Below are positions 1 to 8,568 of a DNA stretch of 25,687 bases, one piece after another. The notes below the pieces were generated by a model. The model searched no databases and had not been told where the DNA came from. It saw nothing but the letters and a program-made list of their open reading frames with translations. The stretch is from Nitrospirota bacterium. GTDB lineage: Bacteria > Nitrospirota > Nitrospiria > Nitrospirales > UBA8639. Within the stretch, counting starts at the first letter, position 1. Every line of letters begins with the position of its first letter. A program made the position numbers and the translations under genes. The stretch covers positions 1 through 25,687 of the forward strand of contig JAOUGQ010000008.1 in NCBI GenBank assembly GCA_029865515.1, read 5' to 3'.

Positions 1-597
1 AGATCCTTTGGTTGAGAGAACGCCCTTGATTCGATCTTCTCGTCTGACCGCCTGCTCTAAGGCTTTGGCAAACGCTTTAAAAATCGCTTCCATGATATGA
101 TGAGGATTTCTCCCGTAGGGCACATTCACATGGAGATTCAACCCTCCCTGACTCACAAAGGCCTGGAAAAAATCTTCAAACAGCCCCAAATCAAACGACT
201 TAATATACCGCGTGGGCAGGGCCACATTATATACCAGGTACGGCCGGCCACTGAGATCAACGGTCACCTGGGCCAACGTTTCATCCAACGGCACTGCCGC
301 CCACCCGAATCGGGTGAGGCCTTCTTTGGTCCCAAGGGCTTTAGTGAGCACCTGCCCCATCACAATTCCCACGTCCTCAACCGTGTGATGGTCATCTATT
401 TCGATATCCCCTTTAGCTTCCACCGTCAGATCAAAAAATCCATGTTTGCCGAACAAATTCAACATGTGATCTAAAAACGGGATCGAAGTCGCAATCTGAT
501 TGTTGCCGGACCCATCGAGCCTCCATTGGACTCGAATGGCCGTTTCTGCGGTTTTCCGTTCTTGAGAAGCCGTTCTGGGAACAGGTTGTTGATTCAT
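1..597 (-). CDS. hisB: Imidazoleglycerol-phosphate dehydratase, 3' end cut by window edge
   Basis: This enzyme dehydrates imidazole glycerol phosphate to imidazole acetol phosphate in cytosolic histidine synthesis. Reading the minus strand from the ATG at 597-595 gives 199 uninterrupted codons up to the window edge. Family metal-binding motifs are visible: FLDHML near residue 42, DDHHTVED near 68 and NPHHIMEA near 164. The last visible residues, STKGS, match the usual end of the family, so only a few residues should be missing. It is the single-function dehydratase with no N-terminal phosphatase domain. The ATG overlaps the hisD stop (ATGA), so translation is probably coupled to hisD. It is the last visible gene of the rho-to-his operon. 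The identification is firm. Confidence 0.95.
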   Translation of the reverse strand, partial: MNQQPVPRTASQERKTAETAIRVQWRLDGSGNNQIATSIPFLDHMLNLFGKHGFFDLTVEAKGDIEIDDHHTVEDVGIVMGQVLTKALGTKEGLTRFGWAAVPLDETLAQVTVDLSGRPYLVYNVALPTRYIKSFDLGLFEDFFQAFVSQGGLNLHVNVPYGRNPHHIMEAIFKAFAKALEQAVRREDRIKGVLSTKGS

Positions 598-1877
598 GTC
601 CATCGACTCTCCATCGATCGCCCGTGCGCATCCAGACCTTCCAGCATGGCCAGACGCACCACCGGCGCTTTGGCTTTGCGCAACGCGGCTTGAGAATAGG
701 CGACCACGTTGCTGGTTTTAATATACTCATCCACCCCCAAACACGAAAAAAATCTGGCACTACCACCAGTCGGCAGGACATGGTTGGGCCCCGCCACATA
801 GTCCGCCACTGCGGGAGGTGTATATCGCCCCACAAAGATGGCGCCCGCGTGACGAATACGAGGCAGATAGTCTCCCGCCCGGTTCACATTCAATGATAAA
901 TGCTCGGGCGCAATACGGTTGGACAATTCAAAGGCCTCGTCTAATGTTCGCACGACAAAAGCCATCGCATGAGTTCCAATCGACCGCGAAGCAATCATCT
1001 GTCTCCCCAATTGTGCAAGTTGGCGTGTCAGTTCCGTCACAACCCGCCTGGCAAGAGTTAGAGAGGTCGTCACCAGATAGACCCGGGCTTCCTCATCATG
1101 TTCCGCTTCACACAAAAGATCAGCCGCCACATGACGCGGATTACTGGCGGAATCGGCAATGACGAGTAACTCACTCGGACCCGCAATCATATCAATATCG
1201 ACCTGGCCATAGACCAGACGTTTCGCCGTGGCCACATACAAATTTCCGGGACCCACAATTTTATCCACGGGCTGAATCGTAGATGTGCCAAAGGCGAACG
1301 CCCCGATCGCTTGAGCCCCACCCACCCGGTAAATTTCATCCACTCCGGCTAAATCAGCGGCAACCAACAGCGCAGGATGGATGGTACCGGTCGGAGTGGG
1401 TGTACACATGACCACTCGCTTCACGCCAGCCACTTTTGCGGGGATCGCATTCATGAGCACCGATGAAGGATACAAGGCTTTCCCGCCGGGAACATACACG
1501 CCCACCGCATCCAACGGTGTGATCAGTTGGCCTAACTGAACCCCCTGCTTGCGATAGACCCAGGACTTTCTTCGTTGCCGACGATGAAAGGTACGAATAC
1601 GGTTGGCCGCATATTTCAGCGCTTTGATATCAGCGGACGGAAGACCGGCATACGCCCCTTGGATTTCCTTCAACGTCACACGCAGGCGATCAGAACTGAT
1701 CCGAACACCATCAAATCGCCAGGTCAACCGCTGAAGCGCCTGATCTCCCTCTCGTCGGACCGCATCCAAGATCGTCCGGACCGCTTTTTCAACTTTGGTG
1801 TTTTGTTGGGCAGCCCGATGACAGACCTGTTCCACAGCCCGCGAAAATCCCAGGTCCTTGCTGGAGAGGATTTTCAT
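594..1877 (-). CDS. hisD: Histidinol dehydrogenase
   Basis: HisD oxidises L-histidinol to L-histidine in two NAD-dependent steps using a bound zinc. The 427-residue length fits the family. The signature is clear: VDKIVGPGN near 204, IDMIAGPSELL near 228, EAEHD near 258 (His is a zinc ligand), APEHLSL and HVLPTGG further on. The start chosen is the ATG at 1877, which makes a 4-base ATGA overlap with the hisG stop, as at the hisD/hisB junction. An upstream in-frame start at 1913 would add 12 residues and a 40-base overlap and is less likely. One oddity is Glu in EAEH where the E. coli enzyme has a zinc-ligand Gln (QAEH). It lies between hisG and hisB and is coupled to both. Confidence 0.96.
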   Translation of the reverse strand: MKILSSKDLGFSRAVEQVCHRAAQQNTKVEKAVRTILDAVRREGDQALQRLTWRFDGVRISSDRLRVTLKEIQGAYAGLPSADIKALKYAANRIRTFHRRQRRKSWVYRKQGVQLGQLITPLDAVGVYVPGGKALYPSSVLMNAIPAKVAGVKRVVMCTPTPTGTIHPALLVAADLAGVDEIYRVGGAQAIGAFAFGTSTIQPVDKIVGPGNLYVATAKRLVYGQVDIDMIAGPSELLVIADSASNPRHVAADLLCEAEHDEEARVYLVTTSLTLARRVVTELTRQLAQLGRQMIASRSIGTHAMAFVVRTLDEAFELSNRIAPEHLSLNVNRAGDYLPRIRHAGAIFVGRYTPPAVADYVAGPNHVLPTGGSARFFSCLGVDEYIKTSNVVAYSQAALRKAKAPVVRLAMLEGLDAHGRSMESRWT

Positions 1878-2536
1878 GCAAAAACCCCTTTGGGGCGAGA
1901 ACGGGGGAGACATTTTTTGACTCGAGCAATCAGTTCGGTAATCACCGCATGCTTCATCTTCAAGCTGGCCCGGTTCACAATCAATCGCGCGGATGACCAG
2001 GCGATCACCTCATCCTCGACAAGATTATTGGCTTTCAGTGTTTTCCCAGTTTCCACCAGATCGACAATCCGATCGGCCAAGCCGACCAATGGAGCCAATT
2101 CAATCGACCCGTAGAGCTTAATCAATTCCACCGGTAATCCTTGTTGGTTAAAAAACCGTTCGGTGATAGCCGGATACTTGGTGGCCACCCGCAGCTTAGA
2201 AGACAGGCGCTGCATGGGCTGTTGCCCTTTGGGTCTTGCGACCACCAGCTTACAGACCCCCAAATGCAGGTCAATCGGTTCATACACATCCGGACTTTGC
2301 TCCAAAAGAACATCCTTGCCCACCACACCTAAATCCGCAGCCCCATATTCGACATACGTGGGCACATCACTTGGTCGAACAATCAGAACCCGATGGCCAT
2401 GCTCAGGATATTCCAAGATCAATCGACGGTCGTGCTCTTGCACATGATACCCGCTATACCCTGCCTCTCTGAACAACTCAAGAGTGGGATCGAGAAGCTT
2501 CCCCTTGGAAAGAGCAATCGTAAGAACTTCGCTCAT
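1874..2536 (-). CDS. hisG: ATP phosphoribosyltransferase, short form
   Basis: HisG joins ATP and PRPP, the first and flux-controlling step of histidine synthesis. The 220-residue product carries the short-form pattern: ALSKGKLLDP at the N-terminus, a central ADLGVVGKDVL, and the family signature ADRIVDLVETGKTLKANNL near 155-173. The C-terminal ACT-like regulatory domain of the long form (about 290-300 aa) is absent. Short HisG proteins normally need the HisRS-like partner HisZ for activity and histidine feedback. No hisZ is in the window, so it would have to lie elsewhere. The ATG overlaps the murA stop (ATGA), and the C-terminus overlaps the hisD start in the same way. Confidence 0.95.
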   Translation of the reverse strand: MSEVLTIALSKGKLLDPTLELFREAGYSGYHVQEHDRRLILEYPEHGHRVLIVRPSDVPTYVEYGAADLGVVGKDVLLEQSPDVYEPIDLHLGVCKLVVARPKGQQPMQRLSSKLRVATKYPAITERFFNQQGLPVELIKLYGSIELAPLVGLADRIVDLVETGKTLKANNLVEDEVIAWSSARLIVNRASLKMKHAVITELIARVKKCLPRSRPKGVFA

Positions 2537-3792
2537 GCGACCTCGCGAACCCGCTCAATCTTCGCACCAAGCGCCTGAAATTTTTCTTCCAGCCGTTCAT
2601 AGCCACGGTCTAAATGATACACCCTGGAGAGGGTCGTTTCCCCGTCAGCCGCTAAACCGGCCAAAACCAGGCCGGCACTGGCACGTAAATCCGAAGCCAT
2701 AACCGGCGCACCGGTCAACAAAGGCACACCTTTGACCACCGCATGCGGCCCCTCAACCTCAATCGAGGCTCCCATCCGGTGAAGTTCGGGGACATGAAGA
2801 AACCGTCCTTCAAAAATAGTTTCAGAAATCACGCTGGTTCCCTGTGCCACCGACATCAGGGCCATCATCTGGGCTTGCAGATCGGTCGGAAAACCTGGAT
2901 AGGGTAAGGTTTTCACCTCAACGGCCTTCAGAGGCCCGGACCGGCGGATTCGCACACCATCAGAGCTTTCCGTCAACTCAACACCCATTTCTTGCACTTT
3001 TTTCAACACGCTGCCTAAATGGTCGGTCACACACCCTTTCACCATCACATCCCCACCGGTGATTGCTCCGGCCATCAGATAGGTACCGGCTTCGACCCGG
3101 TCAGGGATAACCCAATGACCTGCCCCATGAAGTTCTTTCACCCCTTCAATCGTAATCGTGTCTGTTCCGACCCCAATGATTTTGGCTCCCCGCTTCGTTA
3201 AGAAAGCACAGAGATCCGTGATTTCCGGTTCCCGTGCCACATTATGCAAACTCGTGGTTCCTTCCGCCAGGCAGGCAGCCATGATCAGGTTTTCCGTTCC
3301 CGTGACGGTCGGGAAATCCAAGTCAATTCTTGCTCCCTTGAGTCGAGCGGCTTTCGCGTGTATATAGCCATGCTCTACTTGAATTTCAGCACCCATCAGC
3401 TCCAATCCTTTGAGATGGAGATTCACCGGCCTGGTGCCAATTGCACATCCACCAGGCAGGGACACTTTGGCTTCTCCCAGTCGAGTGAGTAAAGGACCTA
3501 AGGACAAAATAGAGGCTCGCATCGTTTTGACTAAATCATAAGGCGCTTCAATTGATTGCACCTGAGCCGCATCCAGCCTGACCCTGGCGCCTTCCTCCTG
3601 AACCTTGACTCCCAACAAGGCCAGTAATTTGCGCATAGTCACCACATCCCGTACTTGGGGAACATGGTCAATCACGCATTCGCCACCCCCTAACAACGCA
3701 GCCGCCAAAATGGGCAAGGCCGCATTCTTGGCCCCGCCGATTTCAACCGATCCCCTGAGGGCAACTCCTCCCGTGATTCGAATCTGGTCCAC
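2533..3792 (-). CDS. murA: UDP-N-acetylglucosamine 1-carboxyvinyltransferase
   Basis: MurA transfers enolpyruvate from PEP to UDP-GlcNAc, the first committed step of peptidoglycan synthesis, in the cytosol. The 419-residue length is typical. Landmarks are GGAKNAALP near 19-27 (Lys22 and Asn23 bind substrate), the active-site loop PGGCAIGTRPVNLH with Cys116 as the equivalent of E. coli Cys115, and FPTDLQAQ in the C-terminal half. Because Cys is present rather than Asp, fosfomycin sensitivity is expected from family knowledge. The start is GTG (3792-3790), preceded by a GGA Shine-Dalgarno-like element. It lies 15 bases after prmC and overlaps hisG by 4 bases, so it is in the operon. Confidence 0.96.
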   Translation of the reverse strand: MDQIRITGGVALRGSVEIGGAKNAALPILAAALLGGGECVIDHVPQVRDVVTMRKLLALLGVKVQEEGARVRLDAAQVQSIEAPYDLVKTMRASILSLGPLLTRLGEAKVSLPGGCAIGTRPVNLHLKGLELMGAEIQVEHGYIHAKAARLKGARIDLDFPTVTGTENLIMAACLAEGTTSLHNVAREPEITDLCAFLTKRGAKIIGVGTDTITIEGVKELHGAGHWVIPDRVEAGTYLMAGAITGGDVMVKGCVTDHLGSVLKKVQEMGVELTESSDGVRIRRSGPLKAVEVKTLPYPGFPTDLQAQMMALMSVAQGTSVISETIFEGRFLHVPELHRMGASIEVEGPHAVVKGVPLLTGAPVMASDLRASAGLVLAGLAADGETTLSRVYHLDRGYERLEEKFQALGAKIERVREVA

Positions 3793-3807
3793 GTGAATAT
3801 TCCGTGT

Positions 3808-4686
3808 TTACGCTAGATGCCGTTGCACGCACACCACTCTTGGAATACCTTGTAAATCAGGCCTGACCTTCAAAATCTTGAACGCATGTGTCACAGACGG
3901 TTCCCGGCACAGAAGGTCAGCCTGACCGATTCCCACTTCCATGACCATACATCCCTCTGAAGAGAGAAGACCGGGCGCCTCCCTCAACAACCGCCGGTAC
4001 AGATCTAACCCGTCCGGCCCTCCATCCAACGCCAGCCGTGGCTCAAAGTCTTTGACATCTGGAGAAAGGTGGTCCCATTCCTCATGGGAGATATACGGCA
4101 GGTTAGCGATAATGGCCGTCACTTTACCTGCTAAATTTCCGGATAACAAGTGGGCGAGAAGGTCACCGGCCACCCACAAAATTCGTTGAGAAACCCCAAG
4201 GCGCATGGCATTCAACCGGGCAATGTGAAGAGCCGCCACCGACCTGTCTGATGCGATAATCATCGCTCGGGGAAGATGGACCGCCAGGCTGATCGCCAGA
4301 CATCCGGACCCGGTGCCGACATCCAGAATCACCGGCCGTGTTTCAGAACGCAGGAGGGTGATCGTCTCCTCCACCAGTAATTCCGTTTCCGGCCTGGGGA
4401 TGAGCACCTCTGGGCGCACGATGAAATCCAAGCCGAAAAACTCTTGCGTCCCTAAAACATATTGAATGGGTTCCCGTAACGCACGACGGTGAAACAAGGA
4501 GACAGCCCGCCGACATTTTTCAGCATCAAGGGGAGCATCCGGATTCGTGTGAAGCTCCAGCCGTGTGACTCCCAGGGCATACTCCAAAATCCACAGCGCT
4601 TCATGCCGGGGATTGGAAATGCCGGCGTGAGTCAGCATTTCCACCGCACCCCGATATAACTGCGAATAGGAAGTGAAGGGGGGCAT
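3808..4686 (-). CDS. prmC: Peptide chain release factor N5-glutamine methyltransferase
   Basis: PrmC (HemK) uses S-adenosylmethionine to methylate the Gln of the GGQ motif in RF1 and RF2, which speeds peptide release. Its presumed substrate, prfA, is the gene immediately upstream. The 292-residue protein has an N-terminal helical domain, then LIPRPETELLVEE, the SAM-binding loop ILDVGTGSGCLAISLA, and the catalytic motif as NLPYIS instead of the usual NPPY (the Leu is a known variant; Asn, Pro and Tyr are kept). The start chosen is the ATG at 4686, with GGAGG five bases before it. An upstream in-frame start at 4719 would add 11 residues but lacks a good ribosome binding site. Confidence 0.94.
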   Translation of the reverse strand: MPPFTSYSQLYRGAVEMLTHAGISNPRHEALWILEYALGVTRLELHTNPDAPLDAEKCRRAVSLFHRRALREPIQYVLGTQEFFGLDFIVRPEVLIPRPETELLVEETITLLRSETRPVILDVGTGSGCLAISLAVHLPRAMIIASDRSVAALHIARLNAMRLGVSQRILWVAGDLLAHLLSGNLAGKVTAIIANLPYISHEEWDHLSPDVKDFEPRLALDGGPDGLDLYRRLLREAPGLLSSEGCMVMEVGIGQADLLCREPSVTHAFKILKVRPDLQGIPRVVCVQRHLA

Positions 4687-4757
4687 CACAGCCTCCAAAA
4701 CAGAACACGCATTGAACATGTGGTTTACACGAAAGTGGGCTTTTTACAGAGAAACCA

Positions 4758-5837
4758 CTATTGGGCTTTAAGGGCGGCGATTAATCCTTCAAGGTCGCCT
4801 TCCATTACCCGATCCAATTTATGCAAAGTCAGCCCAATGCGATGATCGGTCACGCGATTTTGTGGGAAGTTATAGGTGCGGATTTTCTCACTCCGTTCCC
4901 CGGTACCGACTTGGGAACGGCGTTGTTGAGCAATCGAAGCTTCTTGTTTTTCGCGCTCGGCATCGGCAATACGAGTCCGAAGCGTTCTCATAGCTTTGGT
5001 CCGATTTTTGAGCTGGGACCGCTCGTCCTGGCAGGTCACCACCACTCCCGTCGGAAGATGAGTGATCCGGATCGCGGAATAGGTGGTATTCACACTCTGC
5101 CCGCCAGCCCCTGATGAACAATAGGTATCAATCCGCAGGTCCTTCGGATCAATGTGCACCTCAACGTCTTCAACTTCGGGCATGACAGCCACAGTGGCTG
5201 TCGAAGTATGAATCCGTCCGTTGGCCTCCGTAGTTGGAACCCGCTGCACTCGATGCACCCCGCTTTCATATTTAAAAAATCCAAAGGCCCCCTTGCCTTC
5301 AACCAGTAAGACAGCCTCTTTGATCCCACCAAGCCCCGTTTCATGCAATTCAACAAGTTCGGCACGGAGCCCCTTGGCCTCTGCGAACTTTGTGTACATG
5401 CGAAGAAGGTCTCCCGCAAAAAGCGCAGCCTCACTTCCCCCTGTCCCTGCTCGGATTTCAATGAACGAGTTTTTATTATCCCCTTCATCCGCCGGGCAGA
5501 GTAATTCAATGACCTGCGCCTCCATGGCCTCTCGTTGACTGTCCAGGCTCTGCAATTCTTCCCCCGCCAACCGCCGCATATCAGCATCTAATTGCGGATC
5601 TTCCGCCATCAGCCGGGCTTGGGAAATCTCTTCCACAACCCGCCGGTAGCCATCAAACAACTGCGCAATAGGTTCCAGCTCCGCTCGTTCTTTATTGAGA
5701 GCCACCAGAAGGGTGGGCTGAGAAAGAACAGCAGGATCCGACAACTGATCGTTGAGCGTATCGTATTTATTCGCAATGGCCTCCCATTTGCTGAATAACC
5801 CGCCCTCTTTTAGTTCTGCTTTACTGACAGGTGGCAT
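4758..5837 (-). CDS. prfA: Peptide chain release factor 1
   Basis: RF1 reads UAA and UAG stop codons and triggers peptidyl-tRNA hydrolysis. The 359-residue length is standard. The GGQ catalytic motif is at 245-247 within SSGAGGQSVNTT. The codon-reading tripeptide is PTT at 201-203 (RVPTTEANGRIHTS); its PxT form marks RF1 (PAT in E. coli) as opposed to the SPF of RF2. No Shine-Dalgarno sequence is seen before the ATG at 5837. A -10-like TAAAAT at 5849-5844 ends six bases before it, so a leaderless secondary transcript is possible. The gene is followed by prmC after a 71-base gap. Confidence 0.96.
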   Translation of the reverse strand: MPPVSKAELKEGGLFSKWEAIANKYDTLNDQLSDPAVLSQPTLLVALNKERAELEPIAQLFDGYRRVVEEISQARLMAEDPQLDADMRRLAGEELQSLDSQREAMEAQVIELLCPADEGDNKNSFIEIRAGTGGSEAALFAGDLLRMYTKFAEAKGLRAELVELHETGLGGIKEAVLLVEGKGAFGFFKYESGVHRVQRVPTTEANGRIHTSTATVAVMPEVEDVEVHIDPKDLRIDTYCSSGAGGQSVNTTYSAIRITHLPTGVVVTCQDERSQLKNRTKAMRTLRTRIADAEREKQEASIAQQRRSQVGTGERSEKIRTYNFPQNRVTDHRIGLTLHKLDRVMEGDLEGLIAALKAQ

Positions 5838-6104
5838 AAAATTATTTTAACAGGAAATTGACCAACTCGAAATTTTATTCTTCCGGGATACCCATTTGTT
5901 TCTATCTTCATTGGCAATCTCTGTCATGATGGGATTAAAAATTGGTTCAGTTGTCCCTCATTCAAGTGCAAGGATTTGGTGAGAATCTCTGTGCCATCAA
6001 ACAGAGTCCGAGAAAGCAAAGGGCAGGACTCCTTTGACACCCTGCACAGACGTATCTGCTTGGGAGGATCAACGGGCGGGACAATGAAGAGAAGGAAAAG
6101 GTCT

Positions 6105-6320
6105 TTACGCTTTGGCTTTGGTCTTTTTTGCGTATTTTTTGTTAAACCGTTCCACCCGTCCTTCGGCATCCACAATTTTTTGGGTGCCCGTAAAGAAAGG
6201 ATGGCAACTGGAACAGATATCGACCTTCAAATCTCCCACGGTCGTCCGGGTTTGATAGGTCATACCGCAGGCACAACTCACATTGGCAAATTCATAAGCC
6301 GGATGAATACCCTTTTTCAT
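6105..6320 (-). CDS. rpmE: 50S ribosomal protein L31, zinc-binding form
   Basis: L31 bridges the large and small ribosomal subunits. The 71-residue product begins MKKGIHP, carries the C+ zinc ribbon with Cys16, Cys18, Cys36 and Cys39 (CAC and CSSC), then HPFFTGTQKIVDAEGRVERF, and ends in a lysine-rich tail. Having all four cysteines makes it the zinc-containing type, so it may also serve as a zinc reserve. The ATG is preceded by a strong AAGGAGG. It lies between rho (78 bases upstream) and prfA (267 bases downstream). No gene or terminator was found in the downstream gap. Confidence 0.96.
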   Translation of the reverse strand: MKKGIHPAYEFANVSCACGMTYQTRTTVGDLKVDICSSCHPFFTGTQKIVDAEGRVERFNKKYAKKTKAKA

Positions 6321-6398
6321 AAAACCTCCTTCAACGCAAGCACTCTATTCGAAATCTTGACCTCAAAAAATCCTCAACAGAAAGACATCTATTTTGAA

Positions 6399-7649
6399 TT
6401 ATCGATTCATGGATTGCAAGAACTCATTATTATTCTTAGTTCCCCCGATTTTGTCCATGAGAAATTCCATCGCTTCCATGGTCCCGAGAGGGCTTAACAC
6501 CTTTCGAAGGATCCACATTTTATTGAGGCGGTCACGGTCAACCAGCAACTCTTCCTTTCTGGTGCCGGATTGGCTGATATCTATGGCCGGGAAAAGCCGC
6601 TTGTCCGCTAACCGACGATCCAAATGGACTTCCATATTTCCGGTTCCCTTAAATTCTTCAAAAATCACATCGTCCATCCGGCTTCCGGTATCAACCAATG
6701 CGGTGGCCAAAATCGTCAGACTTCCGCCAAATTCGATATTTCTGGCTGCTCCAAAAAACCGTTTGGGCCGTTGCAGCGCATTGGAATCCAGCCCACCGGA
6801 TAACACCTTCCCGCTGGGTGGGGAAATCGTATTATAGGCACGCGCTAATCGGGTAATACTATCAAGCAAAATCACCACATCCCGTTTATGTTCGACCAAC
6901 CGTTTGGCCTTTTCCATCACAATCTCTGCGACTTGAGCATGGCGTTGAGGTGGCTCATCAAATGTGGAACTAATCACTTCAGCAGCTTTGACCTGCCGCT
7001 GCCAATCGGTGACTTCCTCGGGCCGTTCATCGATCAGGAGGACAATTAAGACAATTTCCGGATGATTCGCAATAATAGCCCGGGCCACAGCCTGCAAGAG
7101 CATGGTTTTTCCCGTCCGTGGTGCCGCCACGATCAATCCCCGTTGGCCTTTGCCGATAGGAGTAGTGAGTTCCATCACTCTGGTGCAATACTCTTCAGGA
7201 TCAAATTCCAGGTTGATCCGCTCTTCCGGATACAGCGGAGTGAGATTATCGAACAGGATTTTATCTCGTTGCACCTCCGGCTCATCGTAATTAATTTTTT
7301 CCACTTTCAAGAGCGCAAAGTACCGCTCCCCGTCTTTGGGCGGACGAATCTGTCCTGAGACGATATCACCCGTTCTCAAATTAAATCGTCGAATTTGTGA
7401 CGGGGAGATATAAATGTCATCTGGGCCGGGCAGGTAATTGGAATCCGGGGCCCGGAGAAACCCAAATCCATCGGACAGGGTCTCGAGGACGCCTTCTCCA
7501 AAAATAACTCCGTTCTTGTCGCTCTGCCCTTGAAGAATGGAAAAAATCAGTTCCTGCTTTCGCAAGTTAGGCGCGCCGTCAATCTTCAAGTCACGCGCAA
7601 TTTCATTTAATTCTCCAATGGACTTTTGCTTCAATTCGGCAAGATACAT
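6399..7649 (-). CDS. rho: Transcription termination factor Rho
   Basis: Rho is a hexameric RNA-dependent ATPase that ends transcription of untranslated RNA. The 416-residue protein has the N-terminal Rho domain, the RNA-binding cold-shock-like region with GVLETLSDGFGFLR and YISPSQIRRFNLRTGD, Walker A AAPRTGKT at about 175-182, Walker B VVILLDS, and the Q- and R-loop region with LQRPKRFFGAARNIE. There is no large insertion of the kind seen in Actinobacteria. The start is the ATG at 7649, with GGAG eight bases before it. An in-frame ATG six codons upstream (7667) has no ribosome binding site. It is the first gene of the operon, behind a leader region of about 300 bases, which leaves room for autoregulation. 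Confidence 0.97.
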   Translation of the reverse strand: MYLAELKQKSIGELNEIARDLKIDGAPNLRKQELIFSILQGQSDKNGVIFGEGVLETLSDGFGFLRAPDSNYLPGPDDIYISPSQIRRFNLRTGDIVSGQIRPPKDGERYFALLKVEKINYDEPEVQRDKILFDNLTPLYPEERINLEFDPEEYCTRVMELTTPIGKGQRGLIVAAPRTGKTMLLQAVARAIIANHPEIVLIVLLIDERPEEVTDWQRQVKAAEVISSTFDEPPQRHAQVAEIVMEKAKRLVEHKRDVVILLDSITRLARAYNTISPPSGKVLSGGLDSNALQRPKRFFGAARNIEFGGSLTILATALVDTGSRMDDVIFEEFKGTGNMEVHLDRRLADKRLFPAIDISQSGTRKEELLVDRDRLNKMWILRKVLSPLGTMEAMEFLMDKIGGTKNNNEFLQSMNR

Positions 7650-8151
7650 TAGTTTGACTCCATTCATTGGCCGGAAGGGTTGTCTCGTGGGCTCAGCCTG
7701 TTGTGAGGGGTGGAAAGGAAACGAACTTTCTCATCTGGTTTTACGCTGCACATTTTGGCGGTCCCCTGTAAAGGAACCACTCCAGACCCATTAAAAATAA
7801 AAAAAGTAGACCGCTGTTGTGTGTTAGGAAGAATGTTTAGAGAAACCGAGGAACCACACTTGTCAAAAGCAGTCGTGTTGTCCTATCTACGATTTGAATT
7901 AACGATTGAAGTCCGAGAAGTAATTAGGCAGATACGACTTTTGCTATTTATTGGGCAGGTCTCACTAATTATTTATCTCACTATTGAACAACTTGTCAAT
8001 AGGCATCTTTTCGGAAGATGCGATATGAAACTCAACCCTTTCCCTGATGTAATATGGGAAAATCCCCTTCCTCTGAGGTTGGCACCCTTCTCCCTGTTAT
8101 GGTAAACCAACAATGAGTTAATTGGAAGTCAATCAAGAAGGATTCCCTTTT
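7650..8151. other. Divergent intergenic region between rho and the DUF2203 gene
   Basis: About 500 bases separate the divergent rho and DUF2203 starts. No convincing gene is seen. The plus-strand open frame at 7710-8105 has low-complexity, unfamily-like content and no ribosome binding site. On the minus strand there are two perfect TTGACA hexamers (7999-7994 and 7866-7861). The distal one is the better candidate for the operon promoter. The long rho leader implied could serve autoregulation, as in E. coli rho, but no leader peptide could be identified. Confidence 0.5.
7972..7999 (-). promoter_or_regulatory. Candidate sigma-70 promoter of the rho-his operon
   Basis: Minus-strand -35 TTGACA (7999-7994) matches consensus fully. 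After 16 bases comes GATAAA (7977-7972, 4 of 6) within an AT-rich stretch offering alternative -10 hexamers at 17-18 bases. The start would lie near 7965, giving a leader of about 316 bases before rho. This is a prediction from sequence only. A second TTGACA at 7866-7861 has a poorer -10 (TCTAAA at 19 bases). Confidence 0.4.
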
Positions 8152-8568
8152 ATGTCTGAATCAGGCTTTCCCTTCTCTAGTGAGAAGATTTTCACCCTCT
8201 CGGAAGCTAACGGGTTAATCCCTGAGTTGGAGCAATTATGGTCCAATATCAAAGAAGGGCGCAAAATACTGGTTGACACTCGCGAAGAAGTCAAAAAAGC
8301 CAGTGCGCAAGCTTCAGTTGGAGGAGGTACCGTTGTTGGCGTCCAATACATCAAAGGGCTGCAAGACATCAACGGCAGCTTGCATGCCATTCAAGAACTC
8401 GGAGTAGTCATTAAAGATGTGGAAATAGGCTTATGTGACTTCCCCTATCTACTGAATGACCGCCTGGTGTTTTTATGTTGGAAATCGGGAGAAGACCAGG
8501 TTCGCTGGTGGCATGATATCGATAGCGGATATGCCAACAGGCAACCGATAGAAGACGCTGAGATATAA
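8152..8568 (+). CDS. DUF2203 family protein
   Basis: A small soluble protein of 138 residues and unknown function, assigned to DUF2203 by pattern. The N-terminal part has FTLSEANGLIPELEQLW with a charged helix after it. The C-terminal half has the family hallmark IKDVEIGLCDFPYLLNDR, then VFLCWKSGEDQVRWWHDIDSGYANRQP. The CWK...WHDID...RQP block is nearly diagnostic. The ATG at 8152 is chosen because AAGGA lies nine bases upstream; a TTG at 8122 could add ten residues. It is divergent from rho and appears to be a single-gene unit. No biochemical role is known, and the neighbours do not suggest one. Confidence 0.85.
   Translation: MSESGFPFSSEKIFTLSEANGLIPELEQLWSNIKEGRKILVDTREEVKKASAQASVGGGTVVGVQYIKGLQDINGSLHAIQELGVVIKDVEIGLCDFPYLLNDRLVFLCWKSGEDQVRWWHDIDSGYANRQPIEDAEI

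Noticed and set aside
5924..6175. Minus-strand open frame of 83 codons after rpmE
   Set aside because: It starts inside rpmE in another frame and runs into the spacer with no start signal or family features.
7710..8105. Plus-strand open frame of 131 codons upstream of the DUF2203 gene
   Set aside because: No ribosome binding site, no recognisable domain, and unusual composition. It overlaps the likely promoter of the rho operon.
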